DNA from: an uncultured Eggerthellaceae bacterium
GTDB lineage: Bacteria > Actinomycetota > Coriobacteriia > Coriobacteriales > Eggerthellaceae
NCBI GenBank assembly: GCA_910585565.1
Contig: CAJUFC010000028.1
Location: 1-37,893 of the forward strand
Length of the DNA stretch: 37,893 bases
Direction of reading: 5' to 3'
Part shown: positions 24,184 through 32,918 of the stretch, piece after piece
Layout of the letters: the number at the start of each line of letters is the position of its first letter
Position numbering within the stretch: the stretch's first letter is position 1
Program-made: the position numbers and the translations under genes
The notes under the pieces: model-generated
What the model saw: only the letters and a program-made list of their open reading frames with translations
The model's database searches: none
What the model was told of the DNA's origin: nothing

Positions 24184-25030
24184 TCACAAGAGACCTTCTC
24201 CAGGCTGACAAGTTGCCCGATGCTCGTGTGCTTCATGCGGGTACGCAACGCCGCGCACCCGCATGAAGATGCTGTGCTGTGCGAGGAGCCTGCCGAATGT
24301 CGCAGCAGTCACGCCTTCGACGGCAGCCACTTCAATCAACTCGCCTACGGATCCGCACCACGCCTTATCGTCGTTGGCTGCCATGAATTCGACCGCCCTC
24401 AATACGCAGTCAGGAATCTCGCGTTCTTCAAGCTCTTCCTTGCTCGTGCGCTCGATGAGGCTCCATCGGCAATCTCTGGGCGCCAGCTTCAGCTCTGGGA
24501 ATTCGACATCACATCCCGTGATCGTGTGCGTCGCGTCCCCAACGCCACGCGACGCTCGTTTCAGCACCCAGATACTATCCGAGCTCCCTGTGATTCCACT
24601 TAATCCCGACACGGCACTCATGATGTCTTCGTCGGCCATCTTGCGGGTATGGCAGACCATCATCATTGCAAGGCTGTGTTTGTCAGCAACGGTCTTCAGC
24701 GCTGAAAAGTCTCCGTAATCCGCTGCGTAGATGCTGTCACCTGTAGGGCTTCGAACCTTCTGGAGCGTATCGATGGAGACGAGCTTCAGGTCAGGATGAG
24801 TGATGACGAAGTATTCGATTTGCTCTGCCAGACCATCCCTTATAGCTGCAGCCGAGTTGGCGAAATAGAACCTGTTGCTAGCCTCGTCGGTGAGCTTCCA
24901 GAGCTTCTTCACGCGCGCATAGGTATCTTCTAGATAGAGATAGAAAACCGTTCCTTGGCAGACGGCGTAATCCCAGAACGGCTGTCCCATGCTCACTGCA
25001 AGTCCCATGGCGAGCACCATCCACGACTGC
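24184..25030 (-). pseudogene. RepA-like AAA ATPase, 5' end deleted
   Basis: About 280 codons remain open. SWMVLAMGLAVSMGQPFWDY and VFYLYLEDTYARVKKLWKL are the segments that follow Walker A in RepA/AAA_25 proteins; DLKLVSIDTLQKVRSPTGDS is Walker B; CHTRKMADEDIMSAVSG and SDSIWVL are the later conserved blocks. Walker A itself is lost: where G-K-S-W is expected, the frame reads I-R-Q-S-W and then runs into integrase sequence. These ATPases help replication or mobilisation of integrative elements. Without its P-loop the protein should be inactive. Confidence 0.8.
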
Positions 25031-25990
25031 CGAATAGCCAAGCTCAATGAAAAGCGACACGTGGCTATGGCGCAGATCATGGATGCGTATGCGTTTGATC
25101 CCGGCGGCTTTTGATCCGCGATCCATCTCGGGATGAAGGAATGATTTCGTTACAGGAACTGGCCTGTCGAAATTGCGCAGATCAGGGATGTATTTCATGA
25201 AGTCGATGACTTCATCGACAAGGAAGCTCGGCATCACGATTGTCCTGACTGATTTAGGGGTCTTGGGTACGGTAATGACATCCTCTCTATGCATGCGCTG
25301 GTAGCTCTTGGCTGCAGACAGTCGCTTGTTCGTGAAGTCGAAGTCTGCAGGAGTGAGTGCGAGCATCTCGCCCAGACGAAGTCCGCACCAGTAAAGCAGC
25401 TCGAAGGCTATGAACGATTGCGGCTTATCCATGACCTCACGACTGAAGCGCAGGCACTCTTCCTTAGTCCAGAAGCTCGTCTCGTCGGCTTGCTTGCTTC
25501 CGATCTTGCCAACCCTCACCATGGGGTTCGAATCGAGCCCGTAGTAGCGCACGGCATGATTGAGCATGGCGGATAGCTGGTTGCAGATCGAGTGCAAATA
25601 GGTTTGCGAGTATTCAAGTCCATTACTCGTGCGCATGGCCATGATCTCGTTTTCCCAATTGAGGATGTCGAGAGCGGTGATCTCGTTCAAGCGCTTATGA
25701 CCTAGGAAGGGTAGGATCTTCGACTCGATCATATTCGCCTTCGTCTCACGGGTGGTCTGTCGAAGGCGCATTTTGGTGTCCTCAGCATAGACCTCATAGA
25801 ACCCGGAGAACAGCATGGTAGGAGCGCCCTCCATGCGCTTCAGGAACTCGAATTCCCACTTTCGAGCCTCCTTCTCGGTCTTGAACCCGCGCTTGGTCTT
25901 CTTCTTGGGCTCTCCCGTCCAGTCCCTGTAGCGGCACTGGACGCAGAAAGCTCCACGCTCCGGATCCTTGCTAACAGACATCGCTTCCAC
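24878..25990 (-). pseudogene. Tyrosine integrase, 3' end replaced by a deletion
   Basis: The first ~320 codons are a normal phage-type integrase: AP2-like arm-binding start, SAM-like core-binding domain (LPFLGHKRLNEITALDILNW), catalytic Arg in YWCGLRLGEMLAL and the HDLRHSHVSLFIELGYSA motif. After Ala at about 25030 the frame enters out-of-frame ATPase sequence, so the H/W box and the nucleophilic Tyr are absent. The frame then ends at 24878. The start is GTG 25990, overlapping the excisionase-like gene. The enzyme cannot perform strand exchange as drawn. Confidence 0.88.
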
Positions 25991-26186
25991 TTCGCTCTGG
26001 GGTAGGCATCGGCTCGCCAGCGAAATAGCGCTCCTCGAAGTACACCCGGCTCACTTTTCCCTGAACGATCAGGCAGCCTTCCTTTGCCAGCTCCGCGTTT
26101 AGCTTGCGGATGACCTTGTAGGCGTACGCCTTGGAAGCGCCAAGCTGCCCCGCGACTTCCGTAGCGTCCATTAGTCTTGTTCCCAT
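25971..26186 (-). CDS. Excisionase-like small HTH protein
   Basis: 71 aa. MDATEVAGQLGASKAYAYKVIR is a winged-HTH start typical of excisionase/helix_turn_helix_17 proteins, and a wing is suggested by GKVSRVYFEERYF. The ATG at 26186 follows AGGAG. Its stop overlaps the integrase start by about 20 nt, the usual xis-int coupling. Transcription should come from the minus-strand promoter TTGATA/TATAGT at 26271-26243. Confidence 0.82.
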   Translation of the reverse strand: MGTRLMDATEVAGQLGASKAYAYKVIRKLNAELAKEGCLIVQGKVSRVYFEERYFAGEPMPTPERSGSDVC

Positions 26187-26215
26187 CAGGGCTCCTTTCG
26201 TCGATTGGCATAACA

Positions 26216-26304
26216 TCGCGTTTTTGTGATGTTTCGTTTTCGACTATAGCCTCACGTATTTGTGATATCAACGGAAATTGAGATATTTGCTCACATTTAC
26301 GTGA
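26216..26304. promoter_or_regulatory. Divergent promoters with three matching operators
   Basis: TCGCGTTTTTGTGA (26216-26229), TCACGTATTTGTGA (26252-26265) and TCACATTTACGTGA (26291-26304) share the pattern TCRC-N6-GTGA. Operator 2 fills the 17-nt spacer of a minus-strand promoter, TTGATA (complement of 26266-26271) and TATAGT (complement of 26243-26248), for xis-int. Its right edge also overlaps TTGTGA (26260-26265), which pairs with GATATT (26282-26287) as a plus-strand promoter for XRE-OLD. The XRE protein is the natural repressor. A further GACA-ACT-TGTC palindrome lies at about 26324-26334. Confidence 0.7.
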
Positions 26305-26366
26305 GGTGATACCCTGTACCCCCGACAACTTGTCAGGGGTCTACGCCATGAGAAGGGCCTCAATCC

Positions 26367-26855
26367 ATGAAGAAAAAGGAAATTCCCAGCCTTGCAAAGA
26401 AGCTGAAGAAGCTTAGGGATGAGCTGCACCTCACTCAGAAAGAGGTTGCTGATAAGGCGTACATTACCGAGTCAGCTTATCGCGCATATGAGCTTGGCGA
26501 TCGCAATCCGAAGCCGGATATCCTAGATCGGATCGCGAAGGCGCTAGGGGTGAGGCCTGAATACTTGAGCACCCCCACGTTCAGGAACCGACGCGAGTTC
26601 GCTTACGCGATCTTAGAGAACGAAGATACATTTGGTTATACCGTGCGAGATATCGATGGTGTTCCCGCCATCGTGAAAGGCTACGGCAGCGCGATGGATT
26701 TCTTTGCCGAGTTCGTTCGCGATTGGGAGCAGATGCGCGAGAAGCTCGATAACCACGAGATAACTCAAGAAGAGTACGAAGACTGGAAGCGTACCTGGGA
26801 CAACGGCACATGGGTTAAGACCGATGACGGTAAGAGCCCATATACGGGGAAGTAG
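26367..26855 (+). CDS. XRE-family regulator of the island
   Basis: 162 aa. The HTH_3 domain covers about residues 10-68 (LHLTQKEVADKAYITESAYRAY). A C-terminal ~90-residue acidic domain with many Trp and Glu follows (FFAEFVRDWEQMREKLDNHE), of a type seen in regulators of integrative elements. The start at 26367 has AGAAGGG ahead. The next gene begins 5 nt after the stop, so the OLD nuclease is in its operon. It probably represses both divergent promoters through the TCRC-N6-GTGA sites. Confidence 0.88.
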   Translation: MKKKEIPSLAKKLKKLRDELHLTQKEVADKAYITESAYRAYELGDRNPKPDILDRIAKALGVRPEYLSTPTFRNRREFAYAILENEDTFGYTVRDIDGVPAIVKGYGSAMDFFAEFVRDWEQMREKLDNHEITQEEYEDWKRTWDNGTWVKTDDGKSPYTGK

Positions 26856-26860
26856 ATCGA

Positions 26861-28546
26861 ATGAGAGTAACGCAGATAGCTATTGACAACTACAGGTCAA
26901 TCGAACATGTTGAAATTGCTTTTCCGGCAGGAAAGCCGTTAGTTCTCTTTGGGCCGAACAATGCTGGAAAATCGAACATTATCTCTGCAATAAATCGCAT
27001 TCTTGGTGAACGTTTTGCTCCATATGTCGAGATGTCTGATAGCGATTTTTTCATGCGTGACAAACAACTCCATCCGAGTTCTGTGATTACTTGCGATTTC
27101 GATTCGACGTACCATTGCACAAATCGAGGCGCACCTTACAGTAGAGTTTCCGTGAGTTATAACAAAGATTCCAGCTTAAATAGCTATGTGAATGATGATG
27201 GTGACAAGCTTTACATTAAGAACGAGGATCGAAAGGCAATCCAGTCATTCCTTGTTGATGCGGATCGGAGTATTAGTTATCAACTCAGTTATTCAAGTCG
27301 GTTCACTCTGCTCAGTAAATTCTCACATGCTATTCATGACGCCTTGTCAGGTAACCAAAAAGAGCAGCTGAATCATGCGTTCAATGAGATAAAAGACGTA
27401 TTTCAGGCTGTCCCAGAATATGCAAGTTTCACAGAGGATTTTGTTTCTTCTGTCTCAGATTCAGTACAAGGTTTTGTTCATAAGCTTGAGGTAGATTTCT
27501 CTGCATATGATCCCAATAATTACGCAAACGCTATGCGGGTATTCGCAAAAGAAGGGGACGAGACTCGCTCTTTTGATGAATTTGGCACCGGCGAGCAGCA
27601 GGTATTGCTGATGGCTTTTGCTAAAGCTTATATGAAAGCTTTTGGATCGGAATCAATCGTGCTAATCCTTGAAGAGCCAGAGGCTCATCTACACCCATTA
27701 GCTCAAGCATGGTTAAAAGAATACATTTATGATTTATGCGAGTCTGGGTTGCAAATAGTCTTATCGACGCATTCACCTGACTTCATTGATGCAGGAAATC
27801 TGGAGGGTCTTGTACGCGTCTACAAAGAGCTGGATGGCGTTACTCGGACGGTTCAACTCACGCAATCGCAGCTTGTCGACCAGTGTGTTGATATGGGTGT
27901 ACCCAAGGACAAGATTAATAAAATTGGCATCTCTGACTTCTATAAAGCAAAGCTTACGACTGGGATGATAAAGGGCTTTTTTGCGAAGACAATTCTTTTG
28001 GTGGAGGGAAGAACCGAGCGGCTCGCACTGCCCAAATATTTTGAGCGTGCTGGATTCAGCTTGCCTGCTAACGGTATCGAGATTGTTGACTGCGGAGGCA
28101 AGAATAACATCCCGCCTTTGTATAGGTTGTTCAAGTCTTATGATTTGAATTGTTATTGCTTATTCGATGGAGATGAATCCGACTGCACCAACACAGAGCT
28201 TGAGTCGTTGCTTAGTATTTCTTCCTTAACGCTTGGAACTGTCCAGTTTTTTGCTGAGACGAATTACGCGTATTTTTCAAAGGACTACGAGACAACAATC
28301 CGGGCTGAAATCTCTAATTATTCAACGTTCGAGGACGAAGCAAGAAATGTATACAAGGCAAAAGAGGAACCTGCGGTGGCGAGGATCGCGGCCTCAATCT
28401 GTAAGGAAGTCCCTAGCTTCATTAGCTCCTTAATTGCGAAGCTTGGCTCCTCTTCCGCCAATCCAATAGTAGAACCCACTGAAATCAACGAAGTGATTAT
28501 CGATCCATGGGTCAGCGAGGAATATCCCGACGATATTCCCTTCTAA
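26861..28546 (+). CDS. OLD-family ATPase-Toprim nuclease
   Basis: 561 aa. The N-terminal ABC-type ATPase has Walker A GPNNAGKS (31-38), the signature FGTGEQQVLLMAFAKAY near 241, Walker B VLILEEPEAHLHP (267-279) and the H-loop STHS (302-305). The C-terminal Toprim domain has the catalytic Glu in VEGRTERLALPKYF (E382), GGKNNIPPL and the metal-binding FDGDES (D436, D438). The family is linked to anti-phage defence. No UvrD-type GajB partner is adjacent, so it is class 1-like or a new XRE-coupled form. Codon use is AT-rich compared with the host genes. Confidence 0.9.
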   Translation: MRVTQIAIDNYRSIEHVEIAFPAGKPLVLFGPNNAGKSNIISAINRILGERFAPYVEMSDSDFFMRDKQLHPSSVITCDFDSTYHCTNRGAPYSRVSVSYNKDSSLNSYVNDDGDKLYIKNEDRKAIQSFLVDADRSISYQLSYSSRFTLLSKFSHAIHDALSGNQKEQLNHAFNEIKDVFQAVPEYASFTEDFVSSVSDSVQGFVHKLEVDFSAYDPNNYANAMRVFAKEGDETRSFDEFGTGEQQVLLMAFAKAYMKAFGSESIVLILEEPEAHLHPLAQAWLKEYIYDLCESGLQIVLSTHSPDFIDAGNLEGLVRVYKELDGVTRTVQLTQSQLVDQCVDMGVPKDKINKIGISDFYKAKLTTGMIKGFFAKTILLVEGRTERLALPKYFERAGFSLPANGIEIVDCGGKNNIPPLYRLFKSYDLNCYCLFDGDESDCTNTELESLLSISSLTLGTVQFFAETNYAYFSKDYETTIRAEISNYSTFEDEARNVYKAKEEPAVARIAASICKEVPSFISSLIAKLGSSSANPIVEPTEINEVIIDPWVSEEYPDDIPF

Positions 28547-28654
28547 CCAAATGACGGCGAGTCCAATTTGAGTATATTTCTGGAGTAAACTCATGTACGT
28601 GAACTAGGCTGGCAATAGTTGGATTAACACAAACTAACAGTGGACTAAAAACAG

Positions 28655-28672
28655 ACCATCGAGTGGGAATAA
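28655..28672 (+). repeat. attR, right attachment repeat
   Basis: 18 bp identical to attL. Just inside it, TGGATTAA (28620-28627) and TGGACTAA (28642-28649) are 22 bp apart and may be integrase arm sites. The gap 28547-28654 carries no gene. Confidence 0.88.
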
Positions 28673-28691
28673 GATCGAACGGCTAGCGGCC

Positions 28692-29660
28692 CTATTCTTT
28701 CCAGAATTCGCGCATGAGGTCGGCGCGGTTGGCGCAGCCGGACTTTTTGAGAATGTGATGGGTGTGGGCCTTCACGGTGCCCAGAGCGAGATGCAGCTCG
28801 CTGGCGATGTTTTGGTTGTCCTTGCCTTCCAGCATCAAAGTCAAGATGTCGCGCTCACGCGCGGTCAAGCCATGCACCGCACAATAAGCGGGAATCAGCT
28901 CGTCGATATGCTGACGGCGAACATCCGTGTCGCCCACCAGGGGCTCGTTGAAGCGTAGGCGCATCAGGCTGCCAGCCGTGCGTATGCTGAACACGCCGAA
29001 GTAGACAGCCAACAAGCTCTCCGAGACGTTTCGTCCCGAAAGAAACAGCATGACGACGTCGCCCGTCGGACTCGTATCGGGCCTGAGCATCAGTATGACG
29101 AACGTGTCCTCCGCCACAATGGCGACAACCATGATGGCTGCGCAAACCATCAAGGGCAAGAAGCGCTTGAGGTAGCTGCGCTCATCGGTTCCCTTGAGGC
29201 GCCGGAACGTAACAAGCCAATAGGCCACCACCCACGCCAGAAACACCTGCCGTATGTCGTAATATACCCATTGGCGCAACGGCCCTTCAGGCATGAACAC
29301 GATCGTCGCCGTCTCGGCGATTACATAGACGACCACCGGCACCACGCGCAGCGCGACGCTCTTCTTGTCAAGCTGCTCGCACGCCACCAGCCACAGCGAC
29401 TCGAGCGCCGCTGCCGCCAACACCAGCTTCAGATATGGCGCGTCGATCGCGTAGTACGGAAGCACCTCAGCCGGCACGCCCGACCCCAGATACTCGCGCT
29501 GAAAAATGAGCACCAGGTCAAGAAAGTAAAATAGAAAGAAAGCCATCACATACAGATGCGAACGCTTGCGGCAGATCAGATACGCAGCCAGCGACATCGT
29601 CCCGGCGCATACGCACACGAGCAACACCAACACCGTGTAAAGATAGAATGCTGTCTGCAT
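28692..29660 (-). CDS. Membrane-anchored LuxR-family regulator, AguR-like by context
   Basis: 322 aa. Seven or so hydrophobic helices cover residues 5-255, followed by a LuxR/GerE HTH (GLTARERDILTLMLEGKDNQ, then ELHLALGTVKAHTHHILKKSG). Such one-component membrane LuxR proteins are abundant in Eggerthellaceae. It is divergent from the agmatine deiminase operon. In Lactococcus and Streptococcus the same operon is controlled by AguR, also a membrane LuxR protein, so agmatine sensing is a reasonable inference. The ATG is at 29660. Confidence 0.85.
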   Translation of the reverse strand: MQTAFYLYTVLVLLVCVCAGTMSLAAYLICRKRSHLYVMAFFLFYFLDLVLIFQREYLGSGVPAEVLPYYAIDAPYLKLVLAAAALESLWLVACEQLDKKSVALRVVPVVVYVIAETATIVFMPEGPLRQWVYYDIRQVFLAWVVAYWLVTFRRLKGTDERSYLKRFLPLMVCAAIMVVAIVAEDTFVILMLRPDTSPTGDVVMLFLSGRNVSESLLAVYFGVFSIRTAGSLMRLRFNEPLVGDTDVRRQHIDELIPAYCAVHGLTARERDILTLMLEGKDNQNIASELHLALGTVKAHTHHILKKSGCANRADLMREFWKE

Positions 29661-29971
29661 GGACAGGAGCCCTTCCCGTCGATATCTCCAACCATAAGCA
29701 TAGAGCGTAATCCCAGTTTTGGGAACAAGAAAATGCTTAAGTTTATTCGAGTTTAGCCACTACAGCAGCCACAAAACCAACTTCGACCTTGCCGGCAGCA
29801 GAGCCTTGCCTTGTCGCATCCCAGCGCGGTTTACTCCCGTTTACACGTAACGTTTCGAAAAATAAACCGGTTTTGCCCTAGGCAACCCGCATCAAGGCGT
29901 CCACAATCGACGCCATCGAGCCACGCGTCGCACAAGGCGGCGCGGCATCAACCCAACGGAAAGGGCACAAC
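29661..29971. promoter_or_regulatory. Divergent control region of the agmatine operon
   Basis: No gene is present. TCCCA-GTTT-TGGGA (29711-29724) is a short inverted repeat near the LuxR gene. GTTTAC occurs at 29829-29834 and 29839-29844, exactly 10 bp apart, followed by TAACGTTTCG and the palindrome AAACCGGTTT (about 29866-29875). This cluster about 100-140 nt upstream of the carbamoyltransferase is a plausible LuxR-protein binding site. No clear -10/-35 pair was found. Confidence 0.4.
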
Positions 29972-31051
29972 ATGGTTAAGGACTTCATCGATACAAACGA
30001 CTTCACCAAAGAAGAGCTCCTTGACATGGTCGATCTTGGCATCACCATGAAAAAGATGATTGCCGCAGGCGAGTATCCGCTGCTGCTCGAGCACAAGACG
30101 CTCGGCATGATCTTCCAGCAAGTGTCCACCCGTACGCGCATCTCCTTCGAGACCGCCATGACCGACCTTGGCGGCCACGCACAGTTCTACGGTCCCGGCA
30201 CCATCCAGCTCGGCGGCCACGAGTCCATCGAGGACTCCGCCCGCGTCATGGGTTCGCTGGTCGACATCCTCATGGCCCGCGTCGACCGCCACAAGGACGT
30301 GGCTGAGCTCGCCAAGTATTCCAAGGCCCCGGTCATCAACGGCATGAGCGAGTACAACCATCCCACCCAGGAGCTGGGCGACCTCATGACCATGATCGAG
30401 AACCTGCCAGAGGGCAAGAAGATCGAGGACTGCAAGCTAGCCTTCATCGGCGACGCCACGCAGGTGTGCGTCTCGCTCATGTTCATCTGCTCCAAGATGG
30501 GCATGGACTTCGTGCAGTTCGGCCCCAAGGGACATCAGATCAGCGACGGAGCCCTGCACGTAGGCTCCGCTGAGGAGCGCGAGGCCTTCGGCAAGAAGCT
30601 CATGTCCATCGGCGAGGAGAACTGCAAGGTCTCTGGCGGCACCATCACCATCTCCGACGACATCTCCAGCATCGAGGGCGCTGACTTCATCTATACCGAC
30701 GTGTGGTATGGCCTGTACGACGAGGAAGTCTCCGGCGAAAGCTACATGGACGTGTTCTTCCCGAAGTACCAGGTGACCATGGACATGATGAACTATGCCA
30801 GCCCGAACTCCAAGTTCATGCACTGCCTGCCTGCCTCTCGCGGCGAGGAAGTGGTGGACGAGGTCATGGACGACCCCAAGCGCTCCCTGTGCTGGGACGA
30901 GGCCGAGAACCGCAAGCACTCCATCCGCGCCATCCTGGCAACCCTCTGCCCGCAGTCTGACCCGACCGACTCGGTGGTGGCTCCGCTGCGCGACAACGTG
31001 GATGCCTGCATGCGCAAGCTCGGCAAGCAGGGCGTTCCCGCCATCCGATAA
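29972..31051 (+). CDS. ptcA: Putrescine carbamoyltransferase
   Basis: 359 aa. It converts carbamoylputrescine and phosphate to putrescine and carbamoyl phosphate. The carbamoyl-phosphate motif STRTR is at residues 52-56, HPTQ in NHPTQELGD near 130, and HCLP in FMHCLPASRGEE near 280. The run YGPGTIQLGGHES and the extended C-terminal helix distinguish this enzyme from ornithine carbamoyltransferase, and the neighbouring agmatine deiminase confirms the pathway. The ATG follows GGAAAGGG. It is first in the operon. Confidence 0.92.
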   Translation: MVKDFIDTNDFTKEELLDMVDLGITMKKMIAAGEYPLLLEHKTLGMIFQQVSTRTRISFETAMTDLGGHAQFYGPGTIQLGGHESIEDSARVMGSLVDILMARVDRHKDVAELAKYSKAPVINGMSEYNHPTQELGDLMTMIENLPEGKKIEDCKLAFIGDATQVCVSLMFICSKMGMDFVQFGPKGHQISDGALHVGSAEEREAFGKKLMSIGEENCKVSGGTITISDDISSIEGADFIYTDVWYGLYDEEVSGESYMDVFFPKYQVTMDMMNYASPNSKFMHCLPASRGEEVVDEVMDDPKRSLCWDEAENRKHSIRAILATLCPQSDPTDSVVAPLRDNVDACMRKLGKQGVPAIR

Positions 31052-31178
31052 GGCCGCATAGGACGAAGGCGCCCGCCCCCGTCGCACCGCCCATCCGCCA
31101 TCTGCCTTCAGGCAGGCCAGGCGCGACCGGTGCGCAGGAGGGCGCCTCGCCGCTTCTCCTACAGAAGGGGGGCCACCC

Positions 31179-32720
31179 ATGAGTGGCAAAAAGAAGTTCT
31201 CGTTCGCAAGCGTCATTCTCTCTGTCATCTGCGTCGTGTTCGTCGCAGAGGCGGCAGCTCCGGCGGCCGCCATCGGAAACCAGCAGTTCTTCTGGTGGAT
31301 CTTCCTCATCATCACGTTCTTGCTCCCCTACGGCATGGTCGTCGCCGAGCTGGGCACGACCTACGACTCTGACGGCGGCCTCTACGACTGGGTGCGCGAC
31401 GCGCTCGGCGACAAGTGGGGCGCGCGCGTCAGCTGGTACTACTGGATCAACTTCCCGCTGTGGATCGCAAGCCTAGCAACGCTGTTCCCGCCCATCCTGG
31501 GCATGGTGTTCGGATTCGAATTCGATTTGATTCCCACGCTCATCATCGAATTGGCCTTCGTGTGGATCGTCGTGCTCATGAGCTTCTCGAAGGTGTCCGA
31601 CTCTGCGTGGATCCTGAACGGCGGCGCAGTGCTCAAGGTGCTCATCGCCGTCACCGTCGGCGTCTTGGGCATCTGGTATGCCGTCACCCATGGGTTCGCC
31701 AACGACATGGCGCCCGCAACGTTCATGCCCGACCTCACCAACACCGCAGCCCTGGGATATCTCTCCATCATCCTGTTCAACTTCATGGGCTTCGAGGTCA
31801 TCTGCACGTTTGCCAAGGACATGCACAATCCGGCACGCGACATCCCCAAGGCCATCATCATGGGCGGCCTCGCCATCGGTGCCATTTACCTGTTCTGCGG
31901 CTTTGGCATCGGTGCCGCCATCCCGGCTGATGAGATCGACCCCGACTTCGGCATGATCATGGCCGTGCTCACGATGGTCGGCGACTCGCCGCTGTTCTTG
32001 ATCATCTGCATCGTGTTCCTCATCACGCTGTTCGCGAACATGGCCTCTTGGTCGTTCGGCGTCAACTTCGTGGCTGACTACGCCGCCAAGCATCAGAACA
32101 TGCCGAAGGTGTTCGCCCACGAGAACGCCAAGACCGAGATGCCCACCGGCGCCGCCATCGTCAACGGCATCGTCGCCAGCTTGGCGCTGTGCCTGCAGCT
32201 CATCCCCATCCCGGCCATCTCCGAGGGCATCTTCTGGATGCTGTTCTCGATGAACGTCGTGTTCCTGCTTTTGGCCTACATCCCCATGTTCCCGGCGTTC
32301 TTCAAGCTGCGCAAGGTCGACCCCAACCGCCCGCGCGTGTTCCGCTTCCCGTTCAAGGGCGGCCTCATGATGGTGGCCCTCGCCATCCCGGTCATCGAGC
32401 TGGTGCTGGCCATCGTCGCGACGGTGGTGCCGCTCTCCGGAGACGAAGTGGCAGAGAAGCTGCCCATGCTCATCGGCGTCATCGTGTTCGTCGTGATGGG
32501 CGAAGTGGTGCGCATCTACTCCGCCCGTGGCAGGAAGGAAGAGTTCAAGGGACTCACCCCCGAGCTGGCAGAGCAGCGCCTGGCCGAGGAGGCCGCCGGC
32601 GAGCGCGACCAGCTGGAAGCATCCTATGAGACGCCCGAACAGGCAGAGCTGGCTGCGAATCTTGGCGTCGCCAACGAGATAGCAAGCGACATCGACCAAG
32701 CCGAGAAGGTCGAACGCTAG
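31179..32720 (+). CDS. APC-family amino acid permease, probable agmatine/putrescine antiporter
   Basis: 513 aa, about 12 membrane helices with a polar C-terminal tail rich in Glu and Ala (from about residue 455). The first helix pair, SVICVVFVAEAAAPAAAIGN, replaces the usual GxG motif of APC carriers with an Ala-rich form. The GFEVICTFAKDMHNPARDIP loop is typical of this superfamily. Position between the carbamoyltransferase and agmatine deiminase points to agmatine/putrescine exchange, as with AguD. The ATG follows GAAGGGGGG. A 127-nt leader has a CTGCC-TTCA-GGCAG hairpin. Confidence 0.87.
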   Translation: MSGKKKFSFASVILSVICVVFVAEAAAPAAAIGNQQFFWWIFLIITFLLPYGMVVAELGTTYDSDGGLYDWVRDALGDKWGARVSWYYWINFPLWIASLATLFPPILGMVFGFEFDLIPTLIIELAFVWIVVLMSFSKVSDSAWILNGGAVLKVLIAVTVGVLGIWYAVTHGFANDMAPATFMPDLTNTAALGYLSIILFNFMGFEVICTFAKDMHNPARDIPKAIIMGGLAIGAIYLFCGFGIGAAIPADEIDPDFGMIMAVLTMVGDSPLFLIICIVFLITLFANMASWSFGVNFVADYAAKHQNMPKVFAHENAKTEMPTGAAIVNGIVASLALCLQLIPIPAISEGIFWMLFSMNVVFLLLAYIPMFPAFFKLRKVDPNRPRVFRFPFKGGLMMVALAIPVIELVLAIVATVVPLSGDEVAEKLPMLIGVIVFVVMGEVVRIYSARGRKEEFKGLTPELAEQRLAEEAAGERDQLEASYETPEQAELAANLGVANEIASDIDQAEKVER

Positions 32721-32742
32721 CAGCAAATCGGGAGCACCGACT

Positions 32743-32783
32743 CTCGCCTGCGTCGCAGACAAACAAGTCGCGGCGCAGGCGAG
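32743..32783 (+). terminator. Hairpin between the antiporter and aguA
   Basis: CTCGCCTGCG (32743-32752) pairs with CGCAGGCGAG (32774-32783), with three more inner pairs (CGC/GCG) after one mismatch. It lacks a T-run and may be an internal attenuator or a processing/stability element that adjusts expression within the operon. A second hairpin GCCTC-GAAAC-GAGGC lies at 32883-32897 just before aguA. Confidence 0.5.
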
Positions 32784-32784
32784 C

Positions 32785-32827
32785 AAGCCCGCTGCGCGAG
32801 CACGCAAAGCCCACTGCGCGAGCAGGC
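32785..32827. repeat. Two tandem 22-bp repeats related to those upstream of cysK
   Basis: AAGCCCGCTGCGCGAGCACG plus C (32785-32805) and AAGCCCACTGCGCGAGCAGG plus C (32807-32827) differ at two positions. They share GCCCGC-TGCGCGAGCA with the 14547-14616 repeats. Confidence 0.7.
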
Positions 32828-32918
32828 GCGCTCCCCCCCACCTCCCATCAGGCAAAAGGCCGACAAGCGGCCTGCAGGCGGAGCCTCGAAACGAGGCCCC
32901 AAAGAAAGGAAACAGACG

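Larger units (their letters stand above)
21357..28672. mobile_element. 7.3-kb integrative element in the 3' end of guaA
   Basis: An 18-bp direct repeat, ACCATCGAGTGGGAATAA, stands at 21357-21374 (end of guaA including its stop) and at 28655-28672. Between them base composition falls visibly below the flanks, and all genes are accessory: restriction enzyme, methyltransferase, RepA-like ATPase, tyrosine integrase, excisionase-like protein, XRE regulator and OLD nuclease. The 3' end of guaA is a known integration hotspot for genomic islands. The integrase is broken, so the island probably cannot excise by itself. Confidence 0.9.

Noticed and set aside
24878..25990. A functional integrase using its new C-terminus
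   Set aside because: The residues after about 25030 lack the H/W box and the catalytic Tyr context, and another frame there is clearly ATPase-coding.
26861..28546. A Gabija (GajAB) system
   Set aside because: The OLD nuclease resembles GajA in design, but no UvrD-type GajB gene lies on either side; HelD at 15684 is far away and a different helicase family.
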